Assembly (NCBI GenBank): GCA_963971285.1
Contig: OZ020255.1
Location: 5,642,001 to 5,706,000, forward strand
DNA from: Astropecten irregularis
Lineage: Eukaryota > Echinodermata > Asteroidea > Paxillosida > Astropectinidae
DNA length: 64,000 nt
Direction: 5' to 3'
Part shown: positions 21,175-32,220 of the stretch, one piece after another
How the letters are laid out: every line of letters starts with the position of its first letter
Position numbering within the stretch: position 1 is the stretch's first letter
Notes under the pieces: model-generated
Told to the model about the DNA's origin: nothing
Databases searched by the model: none
The model's input: the letters and a program-made list of their open reading frames with translations, nothing else
Made by a program: the position numbers and the translations under genes

Positions 21175-21322
21175 TAGCGGAATAAAATAGTTTCTGTGAA
21201 CCAGTGATTGATAATTACTAATATCCCAAAGGAATGAGTGATCAGCCCAAAAGGTAAAATTGTCTTTTGTACCCCCATCCCCAAAATATTTCACCTATAT
21301 AATTCGAAAAGTAAACAAAGAA

Positions 21323-21592
21323 AAAATTGACTGGAGTAGGATTCGAACCAGCGACCTCCTGAATACTGTACAGGCACTCTACCGACTGAGCCATCCAGCC
21401 CTATGTTAGTGGTGATCCCAATAGTCAATTATTGGCGGTGTGTGCGTGATTTCATGGTTTCTGACTGCCAAACGAACAAAGATAATTGACTATTGGGGTC
21501 ACCACCAACATAGCGCTGGATGGCTCAGTCAATAGAGCGCCTGTACGGTATTCAGGAGGTCGGCGGTTCGAATCCCGTTCCACTCAATTTTT
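21323..21592. mobile_element. Foldback of two inverted tRNA-like sequences
   Basis: Two tRNA-like halves face each other around a short centre. The right half has GGATGGCTCAGTCAATAGAG as box A region and GGTTCGAATCC as box B. The left half is its reverse complement (GGATTCGAACC and GACTGAGCCATCC). Similar foldbacks are at 58035-58322, and a single half is at 39389. The anticodon stem has mismatches, so I do not call tRNA genes. Confidence 0.75.
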
Positions 21593-22704
21593 ACTTTAAA
21601 ATTCAGTCAGTTTCCCTTGTGGTTATTTGATGATTACCTATATTATTCATTAATTCAACCATTCCCTGCATGTTTAGCCACAGTGCTAACAGTCCCCAAC
21701 ACTCTTGTAAAGTCATAGCATCTGAATGGACTGTTCCAAATTCAAACACATGGAAACTTACTTGAAGTGATTACTGCAAACCCTTGTGTGCTGCGTGACT
21801 CTGTAGCCCTTCCGGTTGAGCTTGTTCTCCCATTTCTCATGGTCTTTAGGTTGAGGCTTGTGAAATTGTAACTCAATCACATGCGGCATAATAATAAACC
21901 TATAATAATAAAAAAGATTTAAATGAACTAAAAATACAACTCTGAACTTCTACAAGTATTAGGGGGCCTATCAGACCCTATTAATTAATAATTATCATAC
22001 TTTATTTTTATTGTAAGAGGTATAATACATCAGGCCTTCATTTTTAAGGAGAGAGAGTGATCACTCTCCTCCGATCCGCTCTCCTTAATGTTTTCCAAGG
22101 AGAGCGAAAAAAAGAGTTCCTTAACAATTTAAGGAGAGCTGCTTTTTTTCAAAACATCACATAGGCCTACATTTTTTCAGCTGACATTTACCCTTTATGG
22201 AAAATACACAAAATACACAGATTTTTGTAGGCCCTAGTTATTATTTTTTTTAATTTATATTATTCTTTTTCAAAAGGACAAGCACAATTTTGCATTTTTT
22301 TCTGACACCAGACACAAAGAAACATGTGGTTTAACAATCTTGAGCAAACTGCTCTCTTAATTTACTGTTATGAGTAGGCCCTATGTTGATTTAAGGAGTT
22401 GGATTCGCAGCTCAAACTTCATTTTGGTCTATCACTTGTACTTGTAGTTGTACACAAACCTATGGGACTGACAGAGGGCGTTATGAGAAAAATGGCTACC
22501 GCTGCATTCGAAATGTATCATTGTGAATTTGTGGTCAAAGAAAAAACACTGAAAATCTCACTTTTCAGATATGCTACCCCAGTGTTATACACCTGAGATT
22601 GAAGTTCATCATGACTTGCTTAAAATAACTTAACTCTTGGAGGAAATAATCCTCTTTCCGTAATGGCCGTCAGTGGAATTCTTTCCCTAGTGCATAAATC
22701 TACG

Positions 22705-23784
22705 GGTCACACTATATACCGGAAAACACCGGAAAACACCGGAAAACACCGGAAAACACCGGAAAACTACCGGAAAACACCGGAAAACACCGGAAAACTA
22801 CCGGAAAACTACCGGAAAACACACTGAATACCGGAAAACACCGGAAAACACACTAAATACCGGAAAACACCGGAAAACACACTAAATACCGGAAAACACA
22901 CTAAATACCGGGAGAGGTGCGGGGATCGTGCGGGGAATTTACTATATAGGCAGATAGACCTTAATTTACATTGCATTTTCAAAGCTCTAAGGGTATAACG
23001 ATAACGAACACCTTCAAATCAACTGTGTTCCATTATCACATATTTCTTGAGAGAATCCATTGCTTGCTAGGGAACTCGATGTCCTTTTTTGTGGTGACCA
23101 ATCAAACAGCACATCCAGCTAAGGGAACTCCAGAATCGCAACTGATTATCATCAGTCGCCCTCAACGTTTACGTCGATGCAAACAGGCATAAAATTATAC
23201 AATTTCTGAAATTTGTAAAATGCCTGGAGTTTATAAATTTATTTATTTCTTATTTACGCTGGGGAAAACCTTCAGTGAGGCACTGTTTTTCAAAGGGTGC
23301 TCAGCTTTACAGTATACATGTACAACAAGATGTTTAAAAATATATATAGACATAAAAATATAGCTAAATTTAAGACGACTAATACAAATTCTTAAGAACA
23401 CATTATTACAAACTATAAGTCAAAATACATACATCAAAATAATACAGTTAAAACAAGGTATATTCAGGTGTTTTCCGGTAGTTTTCCTTTATGTTTAAAG
23501 TTTTCCGGTATTTTCATGTAGTTTCCCGGTATATTCAGGTGTTTTCCGGTAGTTTTCTTTTATGTTAAAAGTTTTCTGGTGTTTTCATGTAGTTTCCCGG
23601 TATATTCAGGTGTTTTTCGGTGTTTTCCGGTATTTAGTGTGTTTTCCGGTATTTAGTGTGTTTTCCGGTATTTAGTGTGTTTTCCGGTAGTTTTCCGGTA
23701 GTTTTCCGGTGTTTTCCGGTGTTTTCCGGTAGTTTTCCGGTGTTTTCCGGTGTTTTCCGGTGTTTTCCGGTATTTAGTGTAACC
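22705..23784. mobile_element. Foldback element with minisatellite arms (CCGGAAAACA)
   Basis: The left arm (about 22705-22915) is a tandem array of CCGGAAAACA units. The right arm (about 23460-23784) is the inverse array of TGTTTTCCGG units. The outer ends match as GGTYACACTAWATACCGG, giving terminal inverted repeats about 1.08 kb apart. The central 540 bases have no gene. It interrupts the first intron of the transposase. This design fits a foldback-type non-autonomous DNA transposon. Confidence 0.75.
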
Positions 23785-24112
23785 GAATCTACTGCCACAC
23801 TAGCACTGCACGCGCACTACAAAAGTACAAAGCCTAACGTTACTTTTACTTAGTTTAATAGTTTTAGTACAACTTTTTAGTACTAACGTTAGGGCTTAGA
23901 ACTAGTAGTAGGAGAAATGCTTACCTATCCCTGTACTTGGAGTTGTTCATACACTACGCTGCCGCACAAATGCCCACCATCGCATTTAACTGTCCAGTCA
24001 CTCGGATAGAACAAATAAAAGTCTTACAAGTTTAGTAAAAATTAATGTACTTCGACCACGTCTGGCTATGTCTCGACACTTTAGCTTAGCAACAAAATGT
24101 TAAATCCACAAT

Positions 24113-24165
24113 GTTTCCCAGAGTGCTTTGCGCACAGCAAATTTTTGGCTATCTTCGATGTAATT
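24113..24165. mobile_element. Terminal fragment related to the element at 57584
   Basis: The segment GTTTCCCAGAGTGCTTTGCG followed by GGCTATCTTCGAT matches the right end of the inverted-repeat element at 57584-57955. It sits at the right border of the large insertion. It may be the true right terminus of the ISL2EU element, making the 57584 element its MITE. Confidence 0.45.
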
Positions 24166-24199
24166 TGGTTAAAGGAGAAAAATTACTACTAGGATGATT

Positions 24200-24950
24200 A
24201 TTCATGTTATTTTGGATTTTAACATCTTTTTTTTTTTCACTGAAAAATTTCCGAAATAATGTTCATTTTAGGTTTTACACGACCCGTGAATAAATGTGCT
24301 TTAAGTAACAAATCTCATTTTGGAACAGAAGAAGCTAAATAAATACTGAAAATTAAATAATATGGGTCGCGTAAAAGACACCAACCCCTTTAATAGTTTA
24401 GTAGGCCTAATTAGTAATGAAAATTACAAACATTGGCTAAGCCCTGAATTCAGAATTGTCCATTATATTATGTGCAGAGAGGTCTATAATCACTAAGTCA
24501 AAGACTTTTAGGAAAAATTGACAAAGTCTCCTATTTTGGTTTTTCACTTGTTCATATATGACAAGCATAATCAACCATCACATTCACACTGCAATGCTAT
24601 ATCATGTCATTATGTTGTCCTTTAAATTTCAACTGCAAAGAGGGCTTGAATCTTATTTTCTTGAAACAGGTTCCCATAATGATAATAAATGTAGCGCTTC
24701 AAATTGTAAAACAATTTCAAAGCTCTTTTCAAATGGATAAAATTACATTATAAGAATGAAGAAGAATTTAGTTACGTACATCATAACAATTCCACCAATT
24801 CTTAAAAAAAATACAAGAAATTAAAAGGTTTAAGAAAATTACAAAATGATTACAAAACTAAAAGGGAAATATGAATTATACACTCCAACAAGACAAGATT
24901 ACAACTGGATTTAGATAAAATAGGAAGTTATGTTCCCCCATGCTAGCCAC
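24200..24950. other. Upstream flank of unit 1, no gene
   Basis: Continuation of the unit 1 upstream flank beyond the insertion. The first part (AGGAGAAAAATTACTACTAG) matches unit 2 near 41465. The rest is AT-rich with no recognised feature. Confidence 0.4.
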
Positions 24951-25602
24951 CCATTATTCACAGGATAGGCCTATGTCGGCATACTAAATAGATAAGGGTA
25001 TTAAACAAGGGTTAAAATGCTGTAGGAAGCAAAGTTTGGTGTATTTGTGTGTAGGACAGAAGGGGCCATGAAGTCTTTACTATTGACAGAACCTATGTGC
25101 AGAATAAACTTACCAATGAACAGCATGACTCAAAACACAATAAATGAAACAGCCAATAAGAGGAAACAACATTTTTCTTCCATTTTCTTTATTTCATCAG
25201 ACCCTTTTTTTGATGCAGAAACTTTTAAGCAGTACAGTTTCTGTAGTGTTTTAATTTCCCTTAAATGAAAAACTCCTTTGAATGGAGAAACATTACAATG
25301 CTTTTTCCAATATTATAGTGTCCAATTATCATAAAAGTTATCTTAAATATTGTATGACCTGAGAGTTAGGGTTTACACTGGATTTAATAACATGATTGAT
25401 TTTACAGATGTTTTACTTTATCACAGATGAAAGACTGCAACAACATGATCAAAATGGTTAACTTGAAAATAATGCCATCATACTGGCTCATTATAAAAAC
25501 ATTCATATAAAAATACATTGCCACATTATCTTGCATTTAATTATAATTTCATAATTCTTTGCTTATAAAGTTGATGACTTGTGTAATTACTGAAAAGAAA
25601 AG

Positions 25603-26050
25603 TTGTGTATAAACCACATTAAAGGTTGTATAGGATTATGTCCATCATCGGTGGATGAATCCGTACACTAATAAAAAAAAAACCCAAATTGTTATGTGTA
25701 CAAAACAACATCAAAGGTTGCATAGGATTATGTCCATCATCGGTGGATGAATCCGTACACTAATAAAAAAAAAATGAAAAATTGTTATGTGTACAAAACA
25801 ACATCAAAGGTTGCATATAGGATTATGTCCATCATCGGTGGATGAATCCGTACACTAATAAAAAAAAATGAAAAATTGTTATGTGTACAAAACAACATCA
25901 AAGGTTGTATAGGATTATGTCCATCATCGGTGGATGAATCCGTACACTAATAAAACAAAAATAACCAAATTGTTATGTGTACAAAACAACATCAAAGGTT
26001 GCATAGGATTATGTCCATCATCGGTGGATGAATCCGTACACTAATAAAAC
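25603..26050 (-). repeat. Hairpin satellite, unit 2, left part (5 monomers)
   Basis: Five monomers with the GTGTAC, GGATT, TCCATC, GGTGGA, AATCC, GTACAC layout. The array is split by a 1.7 kb insertion and continues at 27770. Confidence 0.85.
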
Positions 26051-26083
26051 AAACTAGACATTGTGGTTGTGTTAACAACCACT

Positions 26084-27758
26084 AGGTGTTCGGGGTGAAC
26101 AGTGAAACTGTTAATATATGTGTCCAAAAATAAAAAAAAATTGTTGGAACGTATTTGGTCAATCGTCGCTCATACAATGGCATATTGAAATACACACTAA
26201 ATTTAAACTGCGTGACTGATCAAATACTGATCATGTGATTGCACTTCGTACACTGACTGATAGCGTGTACAAAATGGCGTGACCTTTAAATTTGTAATAT
26301 TTTCTGGATGATAACTTCCAGTTAGTTCATCACAAAGAAACTGAACATTTATAGAAGTCATTGAGTGCATATGATGTAAATATTTTGCAGTTTTTATTTT
26401 GTTTTATTAAGACATGGTTTAAAAGTGACCGTATCTCAACGTAAAAAAACTTAATTTTAGCCCATGGATTTAGTTGCAGTGTTTATGGAACACATTGCCA
26501 TTTGACAAAATGATGTACAATACTCCGCAACCTACATCGATATCATTTCGATTAAGATTTGGTGCTGGTATTTAATGATATATAATAAGATTCACGTGCA
26601 AATATCTATAGCAAGATGTAAACAAAGTTTTGAGTCACGCAATCGGACATCACATGTACATGTACATGTTCTACACAGTGAATTATGTACAATTTTTGTA
26701 CATATATAGTGTATGGGAAAAAGAGTCAATCGATCATCATATTTTTTGTACATGACCATATTTTCACGTAACACAATGTGAGAAATATTTAAAAATTCAT
26801 ATAAAATCAAGAGATGCCGTAAATGTTCACTTCAAATCAACGCTGTAAGAACTTTGTCTGGGCCTTTGTATGGTTAAAATTGACTGTTTAAAAGTGTATG
26901 AGGTGTATCAAACTCCTGTGTTGAGGCTATCATGTGTCTGTTTGTAGCTCTATGATGTAATGAAGCACATTCCAATCACCTTGCAATGGCTGCCATCTGG
27001 TACTAATCAGAGTCTCTTGTAATCACATTACAAGCAGTTTTCACTGATGTACTCATGTAATTACTGAGTAAACAGTATTGGAATAATTCAGTAATTTTCC
27101 CTTTAAAAGAGCATAACTTCCGGTTGAATGACGTCACAGATTTCAAACTTCACATACATGTCGAGGTACATCAGTGCTTCACACCTACCAAATTTGGCGG
27201 AAATTCATTGTTTACTTTCGGATTACGTAATCATTGTATGTCTTTAATCAACCGTAGAGGGCGCTATATAGCCCGTATGACGTCATTGTTTATATTTTCT
27301 GAAAGCCCAAGACCTTCTCTATCTTTTAGCCAAATATGTTTTATGTGCCCAAATCCTTCCGTTTTAGAGTTATTTTGAGTCAAACTTCAACTTCCGGTAA
27401 CACCGGAAGTGGAGGTCATTTGTACACAACATTAAATATATTAATTGTTCAAATTCACGTGGTGAGTAACATATGTCAATATCAAAATCGTAGGTCATGT
27501 GGTTCTCAAGTTATAAAGCACCAAAGTTTTTCCTAAAAACGCGTGTAATTTGATACCCGATGACGTCATCATGACGTCAATCTTCTAAATACAACTTGAC
27601 ATCATGACCAAAGTTCCCACCAAGTTTCATGTCAATATCTTGTACCTGTGACCAAGAAGTCCTGCTGACAAGTTTGGGAAGAAAAAAAAAAAAGAAAAAA
27701 AGAAAAGAAAAAAAACTCGAACAATAACAATAGGTGTTCGGCTTGAACCCGAACACCT
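26084..27758. mobile_element. 1.7-kb non-autonomous DNA transposon in the satellite
   Basis: The ends are AGGTGTTCGGG at the left and CCCGAACACCT at the right. The right end itself forms a hairpin, AGGTGTTCGG against CCGAACACCT (27732-27758). It splits the unit 2 satellite, while units 1 and 3 have none. The inside has an A-rich tract (27685-27715), several CCGGAAGT/ACTTCCGG sites and four TGACGTCA palindromes. No protein is recognised. The superfamily is not clear. Confidence 0.65.
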
Positions 27759-27769
27759 AAAAATGAAAA

Positions 27770-28074
27770 ATTGTTATGTGTACAAAACAACATCAAAGGT
27801 TGCATATAGGATTATGTCCATCATCGGTGGATGAATCCGTACACTGAAATAACAATTCATTAAAAATGCAACAAAATGTTTTACATCTTGTGTACAAAAA
27901 CTGCATCAAAGGCAATTTTATTAAGATTATGTCCATCATCGGTGGATGAATCCGTACACTGAAGAAGAAACCATTTGTTAGCAACCGAAATGATTTTGTT
28001 GTGAGTACTTGGACAACACTGGGTTGTTGTCCAGGATTTTGTCCATCATGGATGGATGAATCCATACAGTCAAA
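27770..28074 (-). repeat. Hairpin satellite, unit 2, right part (3 monomers)
   Basis: Three monomers continue the array after the insertion. The last one again has TCCATC pairing perfectly with GATGGA, as in unit 1, so the monomers keep their order between units. Confidence 0.85.
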
Positions 28075-29478
28075 CAGTCTTGAATGATTCAGATTTGAAT
28101 TTATCTCTCATCTCATGAACAGTTTGTACTGTATACTGTGTACCCATACAACGATCAAATTCGGCAAAAACCTATGAACCAGCTATATGACTCACTGGAA
28201 TAAATGAAAATAACCAAATATACAAGTCAAATACAAAATATGATATATAGTCAGATAGTAAAACACTGTGTTTATACTCCAGCTATTAGCAGCTGGTATG
28301 TGGCAATTCAAGGCAAGATTCATGATATATAAAAAGTTGCTGCAAGATGTCTCAGGATTTGGACTTTACATGATTCTGAATTCTCATCATTGTGATTAAG
28401 CTGACTCATTCCAGCTCTTGAATATGATATAAAAACTTGTATACAATAATCAGGTGTGCAGTTTCCAGATTGTTTATAATTTGTGAATAGTACAGAATGT
28501 ATTGTACTATATTAGCTGTTTAAAAGTGATCCAGTGGGTCTTACAAATGAATATGATGCAATCTGCACTTAGACTTCAATATGCTGCAATGAAAACATGA
28601 TTATAAGCTGTACCAGTGTAATCTTAATTTAAAACCATTTTGTTTTTGTTTTTATCTTGAAACAATCCTGTCTAAGGATTGCTGTATATATCTTTCAGAG
28701 CAAATACTTGTATGACTACCAGTATACAAGTAGTGATGACCTGCTAAGGGAATTAATTCTGTACTGATGTAAGGAGTAAACTACCATCTCAATGATTTAT
28801 ACATGCAATAATAACTGTGTTATTACTGAGTGGTATTTACACACTATCAACCCTTCAATGATTGATATTCCTGATGAAACTGAGTATGATCTTAAGTATC
28901 TCCCACGTTCCTGAATGAAAGTCTTGTCTTAGTTTTTGTTTTGTCGTATCTACCAGCACAAGAACCATTTGGATTGTATATGAACCTTATGGAAGATGCT
29001 CATAAAAGATCAGGAATAATCAATGCACAAATCACCTGAGTTGTTGGAGAGGGATTTGTATGGGTTATCACCTTAGTCTTATGGTCGTATACGCAGCAGC
29101 AAGGAATCATTCTTGAATCCTGGCTCTGGACATCAATTGACACAAAGTGTCAATATATCTGTATCAGTCACATCAGCTTCCAACCAATCACACATGAGAT
29201 CTTACTGAGGAGGGTGTGTGATTGGCTAGTCAACATGGTGGAGTGATACTTCTATCCAATCATATGCCAGTGGTGTTGCAATGAGCACTATGATTGGTGG
29301 TTGGTGTCCTCTACTGTCAGTCAAAGGCCAGATGTTATTGGAGGGGGGCCAATGAAGTGACTTTCAAGGACATTGCTGGCTGAAGGGAGGGGTAAAAGCA
29401 AATACTGAGCAAAAAGGGTTGAGCAGACCCTGGTGTATTGCAAATCAATACAAAATGAGCAATGTAAAGTAAACAGCA

Positions 29479-30075
29479 TCACTGCTGGTGGTATTACAGT
29501 GACCAAATCTGCTGATGAAATTGCAGAAGTTTCAAAACTGAAGATGGAATTTCAGTCGCTGTTTACAAAAACTGTTGATGGAACTACATTTTACGAACGA
29601 GGGGAAATCCACAATTTAACAGCACACAAACTGCTGATGGAACTGCAGTTTGTTTGATCAAAACTGCTGGTGGAATTGCAGTTGATTGAAAACTGAAGAT
29701 GATCTTTCAGTTTGCTGTTTTCAACTGTTGATGGAATTACAGTTTTATAAAGGAAGGAATTCAATGCACAAACAGCCCAGTAACTGCAGATGTTATTACA
29801 GTAATGTCAACCAACTACTGATGGAATTGCAGTTGATGTTTAACATCTGAAGATTGACTTCCACTGGCTGTTTATGAAAGACTGTTGATGGGATTACAGT
29901 CAAGATAAAGGATGAACAGATCAAATGGACATTGATAAAAAAACAGCACATGATTAACTGTTGATAGTAATACAGTTATTTTAACTGCTGATGGATTTGC
30001 AGTTAGATTTGTAACTGAAGATGAAATTTCAGTTATTACTGTTTCTATATCAAAACTGTACGATGGAATTACAGT
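29479..30075. repeat. Array of small hairpins with covarying arms, unit 2
   Basis: Sister of the array at 5038. It has perfect stems where unit 1 is damaged: TAACTGT/ACAGTTA (29955-29978) and TAACTGC/GCAGTTA (29982-30005). It also keeps TCACTG/CAGTGA (29479-29502). Loops share the core TGATGG or close variants. Confidence 0.75.
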
Positions 30076-31039
30076 TGATGTCCATAAAGAATGATTACAC
30101 TGACTAACCCTTAAAACATCTGAAGAACTTTGGAAGGTAACTGAAGAAATCTTGGACAAATTTCTTGAATTCTACAGACATTCAGAAGGGGTTTTTTGTT
30201 GCACAAATGATACAAGTTGTCACACAGATGATATGACAGGCTAGACTAGAAAGTCTGGTGGTACAGATCTGTAGACTTGAGATAGGCTTGACGGCTTGAT
30301 AGGCTTGATAAAAATAACACCACACTATACGATGCTCTACTAACTCATGAAGATCCAGATGTGTTATGGATGAGTGTATAAATTGTGCCAAAGAGGTTTT
30401 CAGGACAGTTCATTTCCCTGTCTATGATGCATGCACAAGCCTGGTGGTACAGATCAGATATGAACATTGCATGATGGTGTGTTCATGGACACTTCCCAAC
30501 ATGTCTGTCTTCCAGGTTAATGGGTGGAATGGTCAAACCTGAAATGTGATGCTAGAATTGGCATGTTCGGTTTACCACAAACAGACCAAGTTTGTAGAAA
30601 TGCAAATTACTGTAGACTTCAAAGAAGATATTAATTGCTTTGAAGCTCCTTAAAGGTTTGCAACTGGTGTCACTAAGGTGGAATGATACATTTCAGATCT
30701 TTCAATTCATGTAGGAAAAGTTCACACCAAGATGGAAATAGATGCAAATTGTTACCTCTGCCAGAAAACCACCTCGCAATAACCATAAGATGTTATAGAG
30801 GTTATGTACAACGTGTAGGCCACGGATTGTTCTGGTATTGAAGAGATTGATGCTGGTATCAAATGCATGTAGGTCAATGTGAAAAACCTCCAAGAAATGA
30901 AATAGAAATGTACAATAAGTGACTCTCATGATTGCAAACCTTGTAAGATGGAAACCAAGGATAAATACACTAAATTCATGCACAGATGGAATAGTGCACA
31001 TAGTATTAGTGCTTACAGTCTTGTATGCATTCCTACAAT

Positions 31040-31167
31040 AGGAAACTTTGGAGAACCGGTCTTTAGGTCAACAGCTCACATGCACGCAATTGTGAGCATG
31101 CGCGCGTTGTTTTGCGCGTGCGTGCGCGTGTGCTGTTGACTAGAAGACCGGTTCTCCAAAGTCTCCC
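31040..31167. mobile_element. Short GC-rich palindromic MITE
   Basis: Terminal repeats GGAAACTTTGGAGAACCGGT and ACCGGTTCTCCAAAGTCTCC enclose a run of alternating GC/GT (GCGCGTGCGTGCGCGTGTG). The same place in unit 1 (about 6600) has an empty site, so the insertion is private to unit 2. A partial relative is at 31371-31446. Confidence 0.75.
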
Positions 31168-31370
31168 ATTGGTTCATTTCTGATCTAGGCTTCATAGGAA
31201 TAACACCACACTGTACAATGCTTTACTAACTCATGAAGATCCAGATGTGTTATGGAAAATAGTGTTTAAATTGTGCCGAAGAGTTTTTTAGGACAGTTCA
31301 TTTCCCTCTCCATGATGCATGCACATGCCTGGTGGTACAGATCAGAAATGAACATTGCATGATGGTGTGA

Positions 31371-31446
31371 TAGGAGACTTTGGAGAAAGATCTTCAAGTC
31401 AACAGCGCACACGCCCGCAATTGTGAGCATGCACGTGTTGTTTTGT
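31371..31446. mobile_element. Partial copy of the GC-rich MITE
   Basis: It begins TAGGAGACTTTGGAGAAAGA and keeps the left half up to CACGTGTTGTTTTG. The right half is absent. It is missing from unit 1. Confidence 0.55.
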
Positions 31447-32220
31447 TTAAATTGTGCCGAGGATTTTTTCAGGACAGTTCATTTCCCTGTCTAAGATGCA
31501 TGCACATTTTAATAGGAAGACAATAAACAGAGTATGTCCATTAGACAATACGAAATTCAACTCAAGTTTGAATTTTGAATTTTTCAGGTGCCAAGTTGGT
31601 AAATCGCTAAATCGTTAGCCACATCTATTTCTGTTGACAGTTCACTGTCCTTTAAAGATCGATTAATAACATTGATAAGTTAATACGTCAATGAGAAAAA
31701 TCAATCAATCAATAAAAGATTAATAAAACGATTGTGTGTGCATGTTTGGATTTGCTGTGCTATTAGTGTGAATATTATGTGAGTTAGCCAGATAAATCCC
31801 TAATGGAGAGGGTGATGAGGAGTTTGGTAGAAAGAAAGATGAGAACATTTGAGAATCAAGACTGAAAATACACAGCATACATTCATCCAAACATGCACAC
31901 ACAATAACAATCGGCAGTCCCTCTCTAGTTTCTCTCATTTTATGTCCCATCCATAATAGCTTTTCTGAAACTGAATAAAAATTCATGTATTGTTTTTATC
32001 ATTATTTGTGTGACTTCACTGGAAGTGAGGTAAGAGTGAAAAAGTTGGAGTTTGAATGAGATGTGTTTATAAGTTGGTTGCATCCTGGCCAAAATTGTTT
32101 CCAAACTTGGAGTGATTTTCCTGGAAATGCTTCTGATTTGGAAACTAGTTTTCTGGACAGGATACATTATGGATGAGACATAAAATGAACATTAATAGAG
32201 AGGAACTGCCTATTTGGGAA

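Larger units (their letters stand above)
18971..23980 (-). pseudogene. ISL2EU-type transposase (THAP + DDE), probably inactive
   Basis: Three exons are readable on the minus strand. The first, 23980-23935, reads MVGICAAA, a stop, then CMNNSKYRD. The second, about 21915-21762, has MPHVIELQFH and THAP-type VTQHTRVCSNHF. The third, 20525-18971, has 517 open codons. The joint gives CSNHFKYGKPLAG, the usual THAP end of this family. A middle part has a helix-turn-helix (LAYLFGITQSTVSSIISTWI) and a DDE_Tnp_4 domain. Of the three catalytic acids only the middle D is kept (MVDKDF). The first is N (ILNCFEI, 19463-19465) and the last is K (HVKRVIGR, 19109-19111). The stop in exon 1 (23954-23956) and these changes argue for a dead transposase. 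The long open third exon leaves domestication as a weak alternative. Confidence 0.75.
16523..24160. mobile_element. ISL2EU-type DNA transposon with nested insertions
   Basis: This segment interrupts the upstream flank of unit 1. The motif AATTTGGTTAA stands at both borders (16512-16522 and 24165-24175) but only once in unit 2 (about 41451). It encodes a THAP/DDE transposase (minus) and a YqaJ-type nuclease remnant (plus), tail to tail, a combination known from ISL2EU elements. Two family A MITEs, one family B MITE, a tRNA-like foldback and a CCGGAAAACA foldback sit inside it. I cannot see a clean terminal repeat pair for the main element. Confidence 0.65.

Noticed and set aside
21500-21592. 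Functional tRNA gene
   Set aside because: Boxes A and B are present, but the anticodon stem mismatches and the inverted-pair arrangement mark a repeat. The same reasoning applies at 39389, 58035 and 62999.
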